DNA of 10,018 nt from contig JAQBQL010000217.1 of assembly GCA_028287035.1 (NCBI GenBank), positions 1 through 10,018 of the forward strand, given 5' to 3'. Position 1 is the stretch's first letter. Each line of letters opens with the position of its first letter. Positions 1-6,022 of this stretch are shown here, one piece after another. The stretch is from Labilithrix sp. (GTDB lineage: Bacteria > Myxococcota > Polyangia > Polyangiales > Polyangiaceae). Below the pieces are notes generated by a model. The model worked only from the letters and a program-made list of their open reading frames with translations, had not been told where the DNA came from and searched no databases. The position numbers were made by a program, and so were the translations under genes.

Positions 1-30
1 GCGCGGACCGTCGCGGGGCCACCGCGCTCG

Positions 31-1083
31 GTGCCGCCGGGGAAGCCGCCGTCGCTCCCGCCGCCGAGCTCCGGGGCGCCTTCGTCGCGCGGCTCGGGCC
101 CGCACAAGATCCCCTCCCGGATGTTCCCGGCGCGCCCCGACCGCCTCGGCCGCTTCGACGTCCTCGCGAAGATCGCGGGCGGCGGCATGGCCTCCATCTA
201 CCTCGGGCGCGCCGACCACGAGGTGGTCGCGCTCAAGGTGATGCGCGGCGACCGCACCGAGGAGGACGCCGAGCTCGTTCGCATGTTCGTCGACGAGGCG
301 AACGTGCTCGCGCGGCTCGAGCACCCGCACATCGTCCGGACCATCGAGGTCGGCGTCGACCAGGGCCAGCGCTTCATCGCGATGGAGCTGCTCCTCGGCA
401 TGACGCTCGCCAGCGTGTGGGGAGCATGCGCGACGCGCGGGCTGCGGATCGAGCCCGACCTCATCGCGTGGATCGGAGCGCGCATCGGCGAGGGCCTCCA
501 GCACGCCCACGACCTGTGCGACGACGCGGGCGTGCCGGCGCGGCTCATCCACCGTGACGTGAACCCCGCCAACGTCTTCGTGACCTTCGAGGGCGGCATC
601 AAGCTGTTCGACTTCGGCATGGCGAAGACGATGATGCGCACCACCGCCAAGACCGCGCCCGGCGTCGTGAAGGGCAAGCTCTCGTACCTCGCCCCCGAGC
701 AGATCATGCAGCTGCCGCTCGACCACCGGGCCGACGTGTTCGGGCTCGGCACGACGCTGTGGGAGCTGTGCACGATGCGTCGCCTCTTCCAGCGCGACAC
801 CGACATCGAGACGGTTCGGGCCGTCCACGTCGGCGCGATCCCGGACGTCCGCACGCTGGTGGAGGCGGTACCCGCGCGCCTCGCCGCCATCGTGCAGCGG
901 TCGCTCGAACGGAACCGCGATCACCGCTACGCGAGCGCCGCGGACCTGGCGAAGGATCTCGACGAGCTCGCCGCGCCCCGGGCCGCGACGGCGCCCGCGC
1001 GGCTGTCGGCGATGCTCGACGCGCTCTTTCCCGACGAGCGCCGGCGGCAGCGCGGCTGGCTGAAGCCGACGCTCAGCCGCTGA
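31..1083 (+). CDS. Eukaryotic-type (Hanks) serine/threonine protein kinase, cytoplasmic
   Basis: A stand-alone protein kinase that should transfer ATP phosphate to Ser/Thr of target proteins. Counting from the GTG at 31: a Pro/Ser-rich head (1-30), glycine-rich loop GGGMASIY (about 50-57), VALK with the ATP-binding Lys69, a likely helix-C Glu89, catalytic loop HRDVNPAN (Asp176, Asn181), DFG at 194-196, APE at 221-223, and DVFGLG (Asp235). The Lys usual two residues after the catalytic Asp is Asn178, a type of variation seen in myxobacterial kinases. No transmembrane helix or sensor domain follows the kinase fold; the protein ends in a short basic tail, so it is probably soluble. The frame is open to the left edge, so the start is uncertain: GTG 31, ATG 121 (just before the domain, RLGRFDVL) or a start outside. 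No clear ribosome site separates these. The next gene, ppdK, begins 54 bp downstream and seems to have its own promoter. Confidence 0.9.
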   Translation: MPPGKPPSLPPPSSGAPSSRGSGPHKIPSRMFPARPDRLGRFDVLAKIAGGGMASIYLGRADHEVVALKVMRGDRTEEDAELVRMFVDEANVLARLEHPHIVRTIEVGVDQGQRFIAMELLLGMTLASVWGACATRGLRIEPDLIAWIGARIGEGLQHAHDLCDDAGVPARLIHRDVNPANVFVTFEGGIKLFDFGMAKTMMRTTAKTAPGVVKGKLSYLAPEQIMQLPLDHRADVFGLGTTLWELCTMRRLFQRDTDIETVRAVHVGAIPDVRTLVEAVPARLAAIVQRSLERNRDHRYASAADLAKDLDELAAPRAATAPARLSAMLDALFPDERRRQRGWLKPTLSR

Positions 1084-1097
1084 GGACTTCGGCCCCA

Positions 1098-1126
1098 CTT
1101 ACAACGCAGCGCGTCTGCGCTATAGA
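1098..1126 (+). promoter_or_regulatory. Candidate sigma-70-type promoter of ppdK
   Basis: CTTACA (1098-1103, 4/6 to TTGACA) and TATAGA (1121-1126, 4/6 to TATAAT) are separated by exactly 17 bp, the optimal spacing, in a short AT-richer patch of a very GC-rich region. Transcription would begin around 1132-1134, only about 5 nt before the ppdK ATG at 1138. No Shine-Dalgarno-like purine run precedes that ATG, so the message could be leaderless. The -10 lies inside an imperfect inverted repeat (1109-1132). Prediction by eye only. Confidence 0.4.
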
Positions 1127-1132
1127 CTGCGC
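1109..1132 (+). other. Imperfect inverted repeat overlapping the ppdK -10
   Basis: GCGCGTCT (1109-1116) pairs with AGAC-T-GCGC (1124-1132), with one bulged T and a 7-base loop GCGCTAT. There is no T-run after it, so it is a poor intrinsic terminator for the kinase gene. Its position over the candidate -10 fits an operator, or it may be chance in GC-rich DNA. Confidence 0.3.
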
Positions 1133-1137
1133 CTGAA

Positions 1138-3870
1138 ATGAAGCTCGTTTTCTCGTTCGGCGAAGGCAAGGCGGAAGGCGACCCGACCCGTCGCGACATC
1201 CTCGGCGGCAAAGGCGCGGGCCTCGCCGAGATGACGTCGCTCGGCCTTCCGGTGCCTCCGGGGTTCACGATCTCCACCGAGGCCTGCCGGTCGTACACGC
1301 ACGACGGCCAGATCCCCGAGGATCTCCGCCCCGCCGTCGAGAAGGCGCTCGCGCGGCTGGAAGCGCAGCTCGGGATGACGCTCGGCGATCCGAAGAAGCC
1401 GCTGCTCGTCAGCGTGCGCTCGGGCGCGCGGGCGTCGATGCCCGGCATGATGGACACGATCCTGAACCTCGGGCTGAACGACGAGACGATGAACGGCATC
1501 GCGGCGCTGACCGGCAACCGCCGCTTCGCGCTCGATGCGTACCGCCGCTTCATCGCGATGTACTCCGACGTGGCGATGGGCGTCTCGCGCGAGGGCTTCG
1601 AGCATGCGCTCGACGAGGCCCGCGGCCGGGTCGGCAAGGAGAAGGGCATCGACGCCACGCGCCTCAACGCCGAGGAGCTCCGTCGCAAGGTCACGGACGC
1701 CGACATCCCGGAGGCCGAGCTCGAGAAGGTGGTCGTCAGGTTCAAGGAGATCGTGAAGGAGAAGACCGGCAAGGACTTCCCGACCGATCCCAAGGAGCAG
1801 CTCTGGGGCGCCATCCAGGCCGTCTTCGACTCGTGGAGCAACCACCGCGCCGTCGTCTACCGCAAGATGCACGACATCCCCGAGAGCTGGGGAACTGCGT
1901 GCAACGTGCAGGCAATGGTGTTCGGCAATCTCGGCGACACCAGCGCCACCGGCGTCGCCTTCACGCGCGACCCGTCGACGGGCGAACGCATCCTCTACGG
2001 TGAGTGGCTGCCGAATGCGCAGGGCGAGGACGTCGTCGCCGGCATCCGCACGCCGCTGCCGCTCCGCGCCGCCGAGAGGCAGGGCGCCGAGTCGCTCGAG
2101 ACGATGATGCCCGCGGCGTTCACCACGCTGGTCGAGATCGGGCAGAAGCTCGAGTCGCACTTCCGCGACATGCAGGATCTCGAGTTCACCATCCAGGACG
2201 GCAAGCTCTTCATGCTGCAGTGCCGCTCCGCGAAGCGCACTGGCAAGGCGGCGGTGCGCACCGCGGTCGAGATGAAGAACGAGGGGCTCATCACGAAGGA
2301 GGAGGCGATCTGCCGTGTCGACGCGAGCGCGCTCGACCAGCTTCTCCATCCGACGCTCGATCCTGCCGCGCCGAAGAAGCTCCTCGCGCGCGGTCTCTCC
2401 GCGAGCCCCGGGGCGGCGCAGGGCAAGATCGTGTTCTCCGCCGACGAGGCGGAGCGGCGCGCCGGCAACGGCGAGGCCGTGATCCTCGTGCGCGTCGAGA
2501 CGTCGCCCGAGGACATCCACGGGATGAAGGCGGCGCGCGGGATCCTGACCGCGCGCGGCGGGATGACCTCGCACGCGGCGGTCGTCGCGCGTGGCATGGG
2601 CAAGCCGTGCGTCGCGGGCTGCTCGGCGCTGTCGATCAGCTACCAGGAGCAGACGGTCACGATCAGCGTCTACGACGAGGCGGGCGCCGGCGGCGAGCGC
2701 ATCACCCTGAAGAAGGGCGACCTCATCACGCTCGATGGGGCGACCGGCAGCGTCTACGAGGGCGCGCTGCCGACGGTGAACGCGGCGCTCACCGGCGACT
2801 TCGCCGAGCTGATGGGCTGGGCGGACGAGATCCGCACGATGAAGGTCCGCGCCAACGCGGACACGCCGCTCGACGCACGCACCGCGCGGAACTTCGGCGC
2901 GGAGGGCATCGGCCTCTGTCGCACCGAGCACATGTTCTTCGAGGAGGCGCGGATCCGCTCGGTGCGCGAGATGATCCTCGCCGACGACCTGCCCTCGCGC
3001 GAGAAGGCGCTCGCCAAGTTGCTGCCCGAGCAGAAGAAGGACTTCATCGAGATCTTCCACGAGATGAAGGGTCTGCCGGTCACCATCCGGCTGCTCGATC
3101 CGCCGCTCCACGAGTTCCTGCCCCAGGAGAAGAAGCAGATCGAGGAGCTCGCGGTGCTGCTCGCCGTGCCGGTGGCTCGCCTCGAGCAGCGCATCAAGGA
3201 CCTCCACGAGTTCAATCCGATGCTCGGCCATCGCGGCTGCCGGCTCGCGATCACCTATCCCGAGATCTATGCGATGCAGGTGCGCGCCATCCTCGAGGCG
3301 GCGGCCGACGTCTCCGAGTCCGGCGACACCGTCATCCCCGAGATCATGATCCCGCTCGCCATGACGCGCGAGGAGCTGATCCGGATGCGCGCGATCGTCG
3401 ACACGGTCGCCAAGGACGTGTTCGCGACGCGCAAGAAGGTGCCGTTCGCGTTCGGCACGATGATCGAGCTGCCACGTGCCGCCGTGCGCGCCAACGAGCT
3501 CGCCGAGTCGGCGGAGTTCTTCTCGTTCGGCACCAACGATCTCACGCAGTGCACAATGGGGCTCTCGCGGGACGACGCCGGCAAGTTCCTCCCCGCGTAC
3601 GTCGAGGGCGGCATCCTTCCGAAGGATCCGTTCGTCACGATCGACGTCGACGGGGTAGGGGCGCTCGTGAAGCTCGCCGTCGAACGCGGCCGCGAGAAGA
3701 AGCCGAACCTGAAGCTCGGCGTGTGCGGCGAGCACGGCGGCGACCCGGACAGCATCCGGTTCTTCCGCGAGGCGAAGCTGGACTACGTGTCGTGCTCACC
3801 CTTCCGCGTCACGATCGCGCGTCTCGCCGCGGCCCAGGCCGAAGTGGGCATCCGGAAGACGAAGAGCTGA
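1138..3870 (+). CDS. ppdK: Pyruvate, phosphate dikinase
   Basis: Catalyses ATP + pyruvate + phosphate <=> AMP + PEP + PPi in the cytoplasm, serving gluconeogenic PEP supply or PPi-driven pyruvate formation. At 910 aa it is slightly longer than the roughly 870-900 aa family norm and looks complete. The N-terminal nucleotide-binding domain starts at once (MKLVFSFGEG, then GGKGAGLAEM) and contains SVRSGARASMPGMMDT (92-107), GTACNVQAMV (from 252) and LQCRSAKR (from 360). The swivelling phosphohistidine domain has GGMTSHAAVVARGMGKPC with phosphoryl carrier His479. The C-terminal PEP/pyruvate barrel carries Arg595 (GLCRTEH), Arg651 (RLLDPP), Glu777 (MIELPR), Asn800 (GTNDLTQ) and acid/base Cys863 (VCGEHGG). 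These sit at a steady +24 to +34 offset from the residues known in the Clostridium symbiosum enzyme. Thr477, two before the His, matches the Thr phosphorylated in plant PPDK, but no PDRP-type regulator gene is visible here. The ATG is supported by the conserved N-terminus, although no ribosome site is evident. Confidence 0.97.
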   Translation: MKLVFSFGEGKAEGDPTRRDILGGKGAGLAEMTSLGLPVPPGFTISTEACRSYTHDGQIPEDLRPAVEKALARLEAQLGMTLGDPKKPLLVSVRSGARASMPGMMDTILNLGLNDETMNGIAALTGNRRFALDAYRRFIAMYSDVAMGVSREGFEHALDEARGRVGKEKGIDATRLNAEELRRKVTDADIPEAELEKVVVRFKEIVKEKTGKDFPTDPKEQLWGAIQAVFDSWSNHRAVVYRKMHDIPESWGTACNVQAMVFGNLGDTSATGVAFTRDPSTGERILYGEWLPNAQGEDVVAGIRTPLPLRAAERQGAESLETMMPAAFTTLVEIGQKLESHFRDMQDLEFTIQDGKLFMLQCRSAKRTGKAAVRTAVEMKNEGLITKEEAICRVDASALDQLLHPTLDPAAPKKLLARGLSASPGAAQGKIVFSADEAERRAGNGEAVILVRVETSPEDIHGMKAARGILTARGGMTSHAAVVARGMGKPCVAGCSALSISYQEQTVTISVYDEAGAGGERITLKKGDLITLDGATGSVYEGALPTVNAALTGDFAELMGWADEIRTMKVRANADTPLDARTARNFGAEGIGLCRTEHMFFEEARIRSVREMILADDLPSREKALAKLLPEQKKDFIEIFHEMKGLPVTIRLLDPPLHEFLPQEKKQIEELAVLLAVPVARLEQRIKDLHEFNPMLGHRGCRLAITYPEIYAMQVRAILEAAADVSESGDTVIPEIMIPLAMTREELIRMRAIVDTVAKDVFATRKKVPFAFGTMIELPRAAVRANELAESAEFFSFGTNDLTQCTMGLSRDDAGKFLPAYVEGGILPKDPFVTIDVDGVGALVKLAVERGREKKPNLKLGVCGEHGGDPDSIRFFREAKLDYVSCSPFRVTIARLAAAQAEVGIRKTKS

Positions 3871-3888
3871 CGCGCGGACCCGGGGAAA

Positions 3889-4075
3889 TCGTTCGGATCC
3901 CTGCCGGTCCGCGCCGCGCGGCGGGGACCCTCGAGCCCCTGAAATCGTTCGGATCCCTGCCGGTCCGCGCCGCGCGGCGGAGGACACCGACCGGCGGAAT
4001 CGTTCGGATCCCTGCCGGTCCCCATCGCTCGGCGGAGGGCACCGCCTCCCTGAAATCGTTCGGATCCCTGTCGGT
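3889..4075 (+). repeat. Forward arm, four units
   Basis: Units are preceded by (T)GAAA or a close variant (GGAAA, TGAAA, CGGAA, TGAAA before TCG). The first two are followed by the same GC-rich palindromic tail, CCGCGCCGCGCGGCGG. The tail is degenerate in the third unit (CCCCATCGCTCGGCGG) and lost in the fourth. The first core begins 18 bp after the ppdK stop codon. Confidence 0.85.
3906..3929 (+). terminator. Strong GC hairpin just downstream of ppdK
   Basis: GGTCC-g-CGCCGC (3906-3917) is followed directly by GCGGCG-g-GGACC (3918-3929), a 24-bp palindrome with a single G/G mismatch. It lies 35 bp after the ppdK stop and overlaps the end of the first repeat core. The second unit repeats most of it (3963-3985, with one extra A). 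There is no T-tract, so it suits 3'-end stabilisation or a U-less or Rho-assisted stop better than a classic intrinsic terminator. Confidence 0.4.
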
Positions 4076-4125
4076 ACCCGCGCCTCGCGCGGAGCCCGGC
4101 CGACCGCCGGCGCGCCAGCCAGAAA

Positions 4126-4415
4126 ACCGGCAGGGATCCGAACGACTTTGTCGCCCTCGCCCCGCCGCCTCGCCAGAGAACCGGCAGGGATCCGAACGAC
4201 TTTGTCGCCCTCGCCCCCGCCGCCCCGCCAGAGGACCGGCAGGGATCCGAACGACTTCGGCGCCTCCGCCGCCGCCTCGCCAGAGGACCGGCAGGGATCC
4301 GAACGACTTTGTCGCCCTCCCCCCGCGGCCTCGCCAGAAAACCGGCGGGGATCCGAACGACTTCGAAGCCTCCGCCCCCGCCGCCTCGCCAGAGAACCGG
4401 CAGGGATCCGAACGG
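4126..4415 (-). repeat. Inverted arm, six units
   Basis: On the + strand each core is preceded by CGCCAGA(G/A)(G/A) (CAGCCAGAAA for the first). All but the last are followed by CTT and a 32-35-bp inter-core segment. Those segments fall into two types: CTTTGTCGCCCTC after copies 1, 2 and 4, and CTTCGGCGCCTCC or CTTCGAAGCCTCC after copies 3 and 5. The near-repetition of the segments rules out CRISPR spacers and suggests local tandem duplication. Confidence 0.85.
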
Positions 4416-4530
4416 ATTCGCGGGCCGCGCGTCGGGGTCACCGCAAACGTCGGCGAGGAGCCATCGCGCATGCCGCGGGCTCCGCGGCGGCTTGCCACGC
4501 ACCACGGGGTCCGTTACGCCTTCAGGCGTG
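4416..4530 (+). other. Gene-free leader between the array and the membrane-protein gene
   Basis: No convincing small gene. A TTGCCA (4492-4497, 5/6 to the -35 consensus) is followed 17 bp later by a poor -10, TACGCC (4515-4520), so a promoter is only a weak possibility. ACGCC-TTCA-GGCGT (4516-4529) is a perfect 5-bp hairpin ending one base before the ATG at 4531; it includes the only SD-like AGG. Confidence 0.35.
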
Positions 4531-5046
4531 ATGAACAACCCGTACGCCTCGCCTGCTCCGCAGATCCAGCCCGCCGGAGGCTACGGCGCTCCCACGCACG
4601 AGGCCTATCGCGGCGGCGACAACGCCGAGGTGTCGGCGGCCTCCGTCGAGCTGCTCAGGCAGACGAAGCCGTGGGTCACGTTCCTCTCGGTCATGGGGTT
4701 CATCGGCAGCGCGTTCATGTTGCTCGGCGGCGTGTTCATGATGATCGCCGGCGCCTTCATGCCGAAGACCGGCCCGACGCCCTTCTCGCCGATGCTCCTC
4801 GGCGTCATCTATCTCCCGATGGCGTTCGTCTACATCTACCCGTCCCTGAAGCTCTGGAGCTTCTCGGGTGCGATCGGTCGGCTGCTCGCACAGCACAGCG
4901 CCGCCAACCTCGAGGCGGCGCTCCTCCAGCAGAAGTCGTTCTGGAAGTTCGTCGGCATCCTGACCATTGCGATGATGGTGCTCTATGCACTCTTCATCGT
5001 CGGGATGATCGTCGTCGGGTTCAGCGCCGCCGCCCTCAGCCACTGA
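4531..5046 (+). CDS. Small three-helix membrane protein, DUF5362-like
   Basis: A 171-aa inner-membrane protein of unknown function. The N-terminal 35 residues are Pro/Gly/Ala-rich and probably cytosolic (MNNPYASPAP). The segment VSAASVELLRQTKPWVTFLS then leads into three hydrophobic helices at roughly 49-76, 86-108 and 138-165. A polar stretch with QHSAANLEAALLQQ (121-134) joins the second and third. The VELLRQTKPWV-FLSVMGFIG pattern and size recall DUF5362 proteins, which is family recognition from memory and not a search. The frame stays open upstream to 4309, but that extension reads through the DNA repeat array and is not credible; ATG 4531 gives the familiar MNNPYASP start. Its last 11 bp overlap, tail-to-tail, the end of the oxidoreductase gene on the other strand. 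Confidence 0.8.
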   Translation: MNNPYASPAPQIQPAGGYGAPTHEAYRGGDNAEVSAASVELLRQTKPWVTFLSVMGFIGSAFMLLGGVFMMIAGAFMPKTGPTPFSPMLLGVIYLPMAFVYIYPSLKLWSFSGAIGRLLAQHSAANLEAALLQQKSFWKFVGILTIAMMVLYALFIVGMIVVGFSAAALSH

Positions 5047-6022
5047 CGCCGAGATCGAGCGCGGCGCGATGCGCGGCGGTGCAGCTCGCGATGCCAGGTA
5101 GATCCTGGACGTCACCGGGCGCCCGCCCCTCGCGCAGCGCGCGAACCGCGTCCCCCACGTAGGGCACGAGCAGCGGCGAGGACGTGGCCCCCCGCGTCGT
5201 CGCCTCGACCGACTCGAGCGCCGCCACCCGCGCCGCGCCCCCGGGCAGGGCATGCCACGCCACCTTCGAGCCCGTCGGGTCGCCCTCGCCGCCGGAGATC
5301 ACGGCGGTGATGCCGCCGCCGCAGAACGTGAGGCGCGTCGTGTCGGCCCCGCCGTCGAACGACAAACGCAGCGACAGCAGCGCCCCGCCCTCGAGCCTCA
5401 GCATCCCCACCGCTCCGGTCTGCGCAGCAGCGCCGGGGCGCTGCACCGAGAAGCCGGCGGTCTCCACGACGCGCTGCCCGAGCGCCCAGAGCGCCGCGTC
5501 GAGCGCATGGATGCCGACCGAGAGCACGGCGCCCGCGCCCCACGAGGCGCCGCGCGCGGCGACGTAGGCATCGTCCCGCCCCCACGCGAGATCGCACGAG
5601 ACGACCGGCGCCGCGCCGAGCTCCCCCTCCGCAATGGCCCGCCTCACCGCTCGGATGGCGCGGCCGGCGCGCCACTGCACGACCGGCACGCACACCGCGA
5701 GCCGCTCGAGGCGCGCCAGATCGTCGTGCGAGACCCCGACCGGCTTCTCGACGAAGACCGCCCGCCGCGCCCCGCGCGCGAGCCGCTCGGCCTGCACGAC
5801 GTGAACGGAAGGCGGGCTGCAGACGTTCGCGATCTCCGCCTCGAGCTCCGCGAGCTCGTCGAGATCCCCGCAGACGCGGCAGCCGTCCCCGCACTGCACG
5901 GCGACCGCCGCGGCGCGCTCCCGGTCCGGGTCGAACACCCCGACCACGCGCACGCCCGCCGCGCGGAGCGCGAGCGAGTGGAGGAGACCCGCGACCCCCG
6001 CGCCGGCGACGACTGCCTTCAG
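5036..6022 (-). CDS. Gfo/Idh/MocA-type NAD(P)-dependent oxidoreductase, CTG start
   Basis: A predicted cytoplasmic dehydrogenase of 328 aa, usual for the family; its substrate cannot be read from the sequence. The Rossmann fold begins at residue 2 (KAVVAGAGVAG, glycines 7, 9 and 12), with an acidic residue at the end of strand 2 (VFDPDRER, Asp31). Then come NVCSPPSVHV (67-75), the signature EKPVG (92-96) and the C-terminal-domain motif VGIHALDAALWALG (His172, Asp175). No ATG, GTG or TTG lies in frame near the start, and any later start would remove the nucleotide-binding loop. The best start is CTG at 6022-6020, which overlaps the hemL stop (TGA, 6021-6019) and has a GAAGG ribosome site 7 nt upstream. 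Translation is therefore probably coupled to hemL. The frame remains open far upstream, but that part is antisense-like shadow inside hemL. The 3' end overlaps the convergent membrane-protein gene by 11 bp. Confidence 0.88.
   Translation of the reverse strand: MKAVVAGAGVAGLLHSLALRAAGVRVVGVFDPDRERAAAVAVQCGDGCRVCGDLDELAELEAEIANVCSPPSVHVVQAERLARGARRAVFVEKPVGVSHDDLARLERLAVCVPVVQWRAGRAIRAVRRAIAEGELGAAPVVSCDLAWGRDDAYVAARGASWGAGAVLSVGIHALDAALWALGQRVVETAGFSVQRPGAAAQTGAVGMLRLEGGALLSLRLSFDGGADTTRLTFCGGGITAVISGGEGDPTGSKVAWHALPGGAARVAALESVEATTRGATSSPLLVPYVGDAVRALREGRAPGDVQDLPGIASCTAAHRAALDLGVSG

Larger units (their letters stand above)
3889..4415. repeat. Array of ten 20-bp repeat cores in two head-on arms
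   Basis: The core TCGTTCGGATCCCTGCCGGT occurs four times on the + strand (3889-3908, 3945-3964, 4000-4019, 4056-4075). It occurs six times inverted (4126-4145, 4180-4199, 4235-4254, 4287-4306, 4341-4360, 4396-4415). Most copies are identical; the changes are one base in the fourth forward copy (CTGTCGG), one in the fifth inverted (GGCGGGG) and one end base in the sixth. Start-to-start periods are 56, 55, 56 and then 54, 55, 52, 54, 55 bp. The 50-bp centre (4076-4125) holds a small hairpin, CCGGC/GCCGG at 4096-4110, close to the symmetry axis. Each arm has its own flanks. Because the periods are mostly not multiples of three, a reading frame would meet the core in shifting frames, so selection is on DNA or RNA and not on protein. 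Possible roles are a BIME-like mRNA 3' structure or bidirectional terminator, protein-binding sites, or a genome-wide dispersed repeat. I do not recognise it as a named family. Confidence 0.93.

Noticed and set aside
198..890. Minus-strand frame opposite the kinase (230 codons)
   Set aside because: Ser/Arg/Thr-rich antisense shadow of a gene with all kinase motifs.
1109..1132. Intrinsic terminator of the kinase gene
   Set aside because: The stem is imperfect and there is no following T-run. It overlaps a better-supported promoter.
1120..3735. 871-codon minus-strand open frame opposite ppdK
   Set aside because: It is antisense to a certain enzyme gene, composed of Arg/Asp/Leu/His-rich shadow sequence typical of GC-rich third positions, with no recognisable domain.
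3889..4415. CRISPR array
   Set aside because: The repeats are 20 bp, switch orientation halfway, and the segments between them are near-copies of each other and low in complexity. No cas gene is in the window.
4309..4530. 74-residue N-terminal extension of the membrane protein
   Set aside because: It translates the inverted DNA repeats, and the natural start MNNPYASP at 4531 fits this kind of protein.
3783..4538. A repeat protein encoded by the array
   Set aside because: The core is read in different frames along the same open frame, so no peptide repeat is conserved; no ribosome site or domain is visible.
2004..5162. Very long + strand open frame (1052 codons)
   Set aside because: It runs out of frame through ppdK, the DNA repeats and the membrane-protein gene; the product is Arg/Ala/His-rich shadow with no domain.
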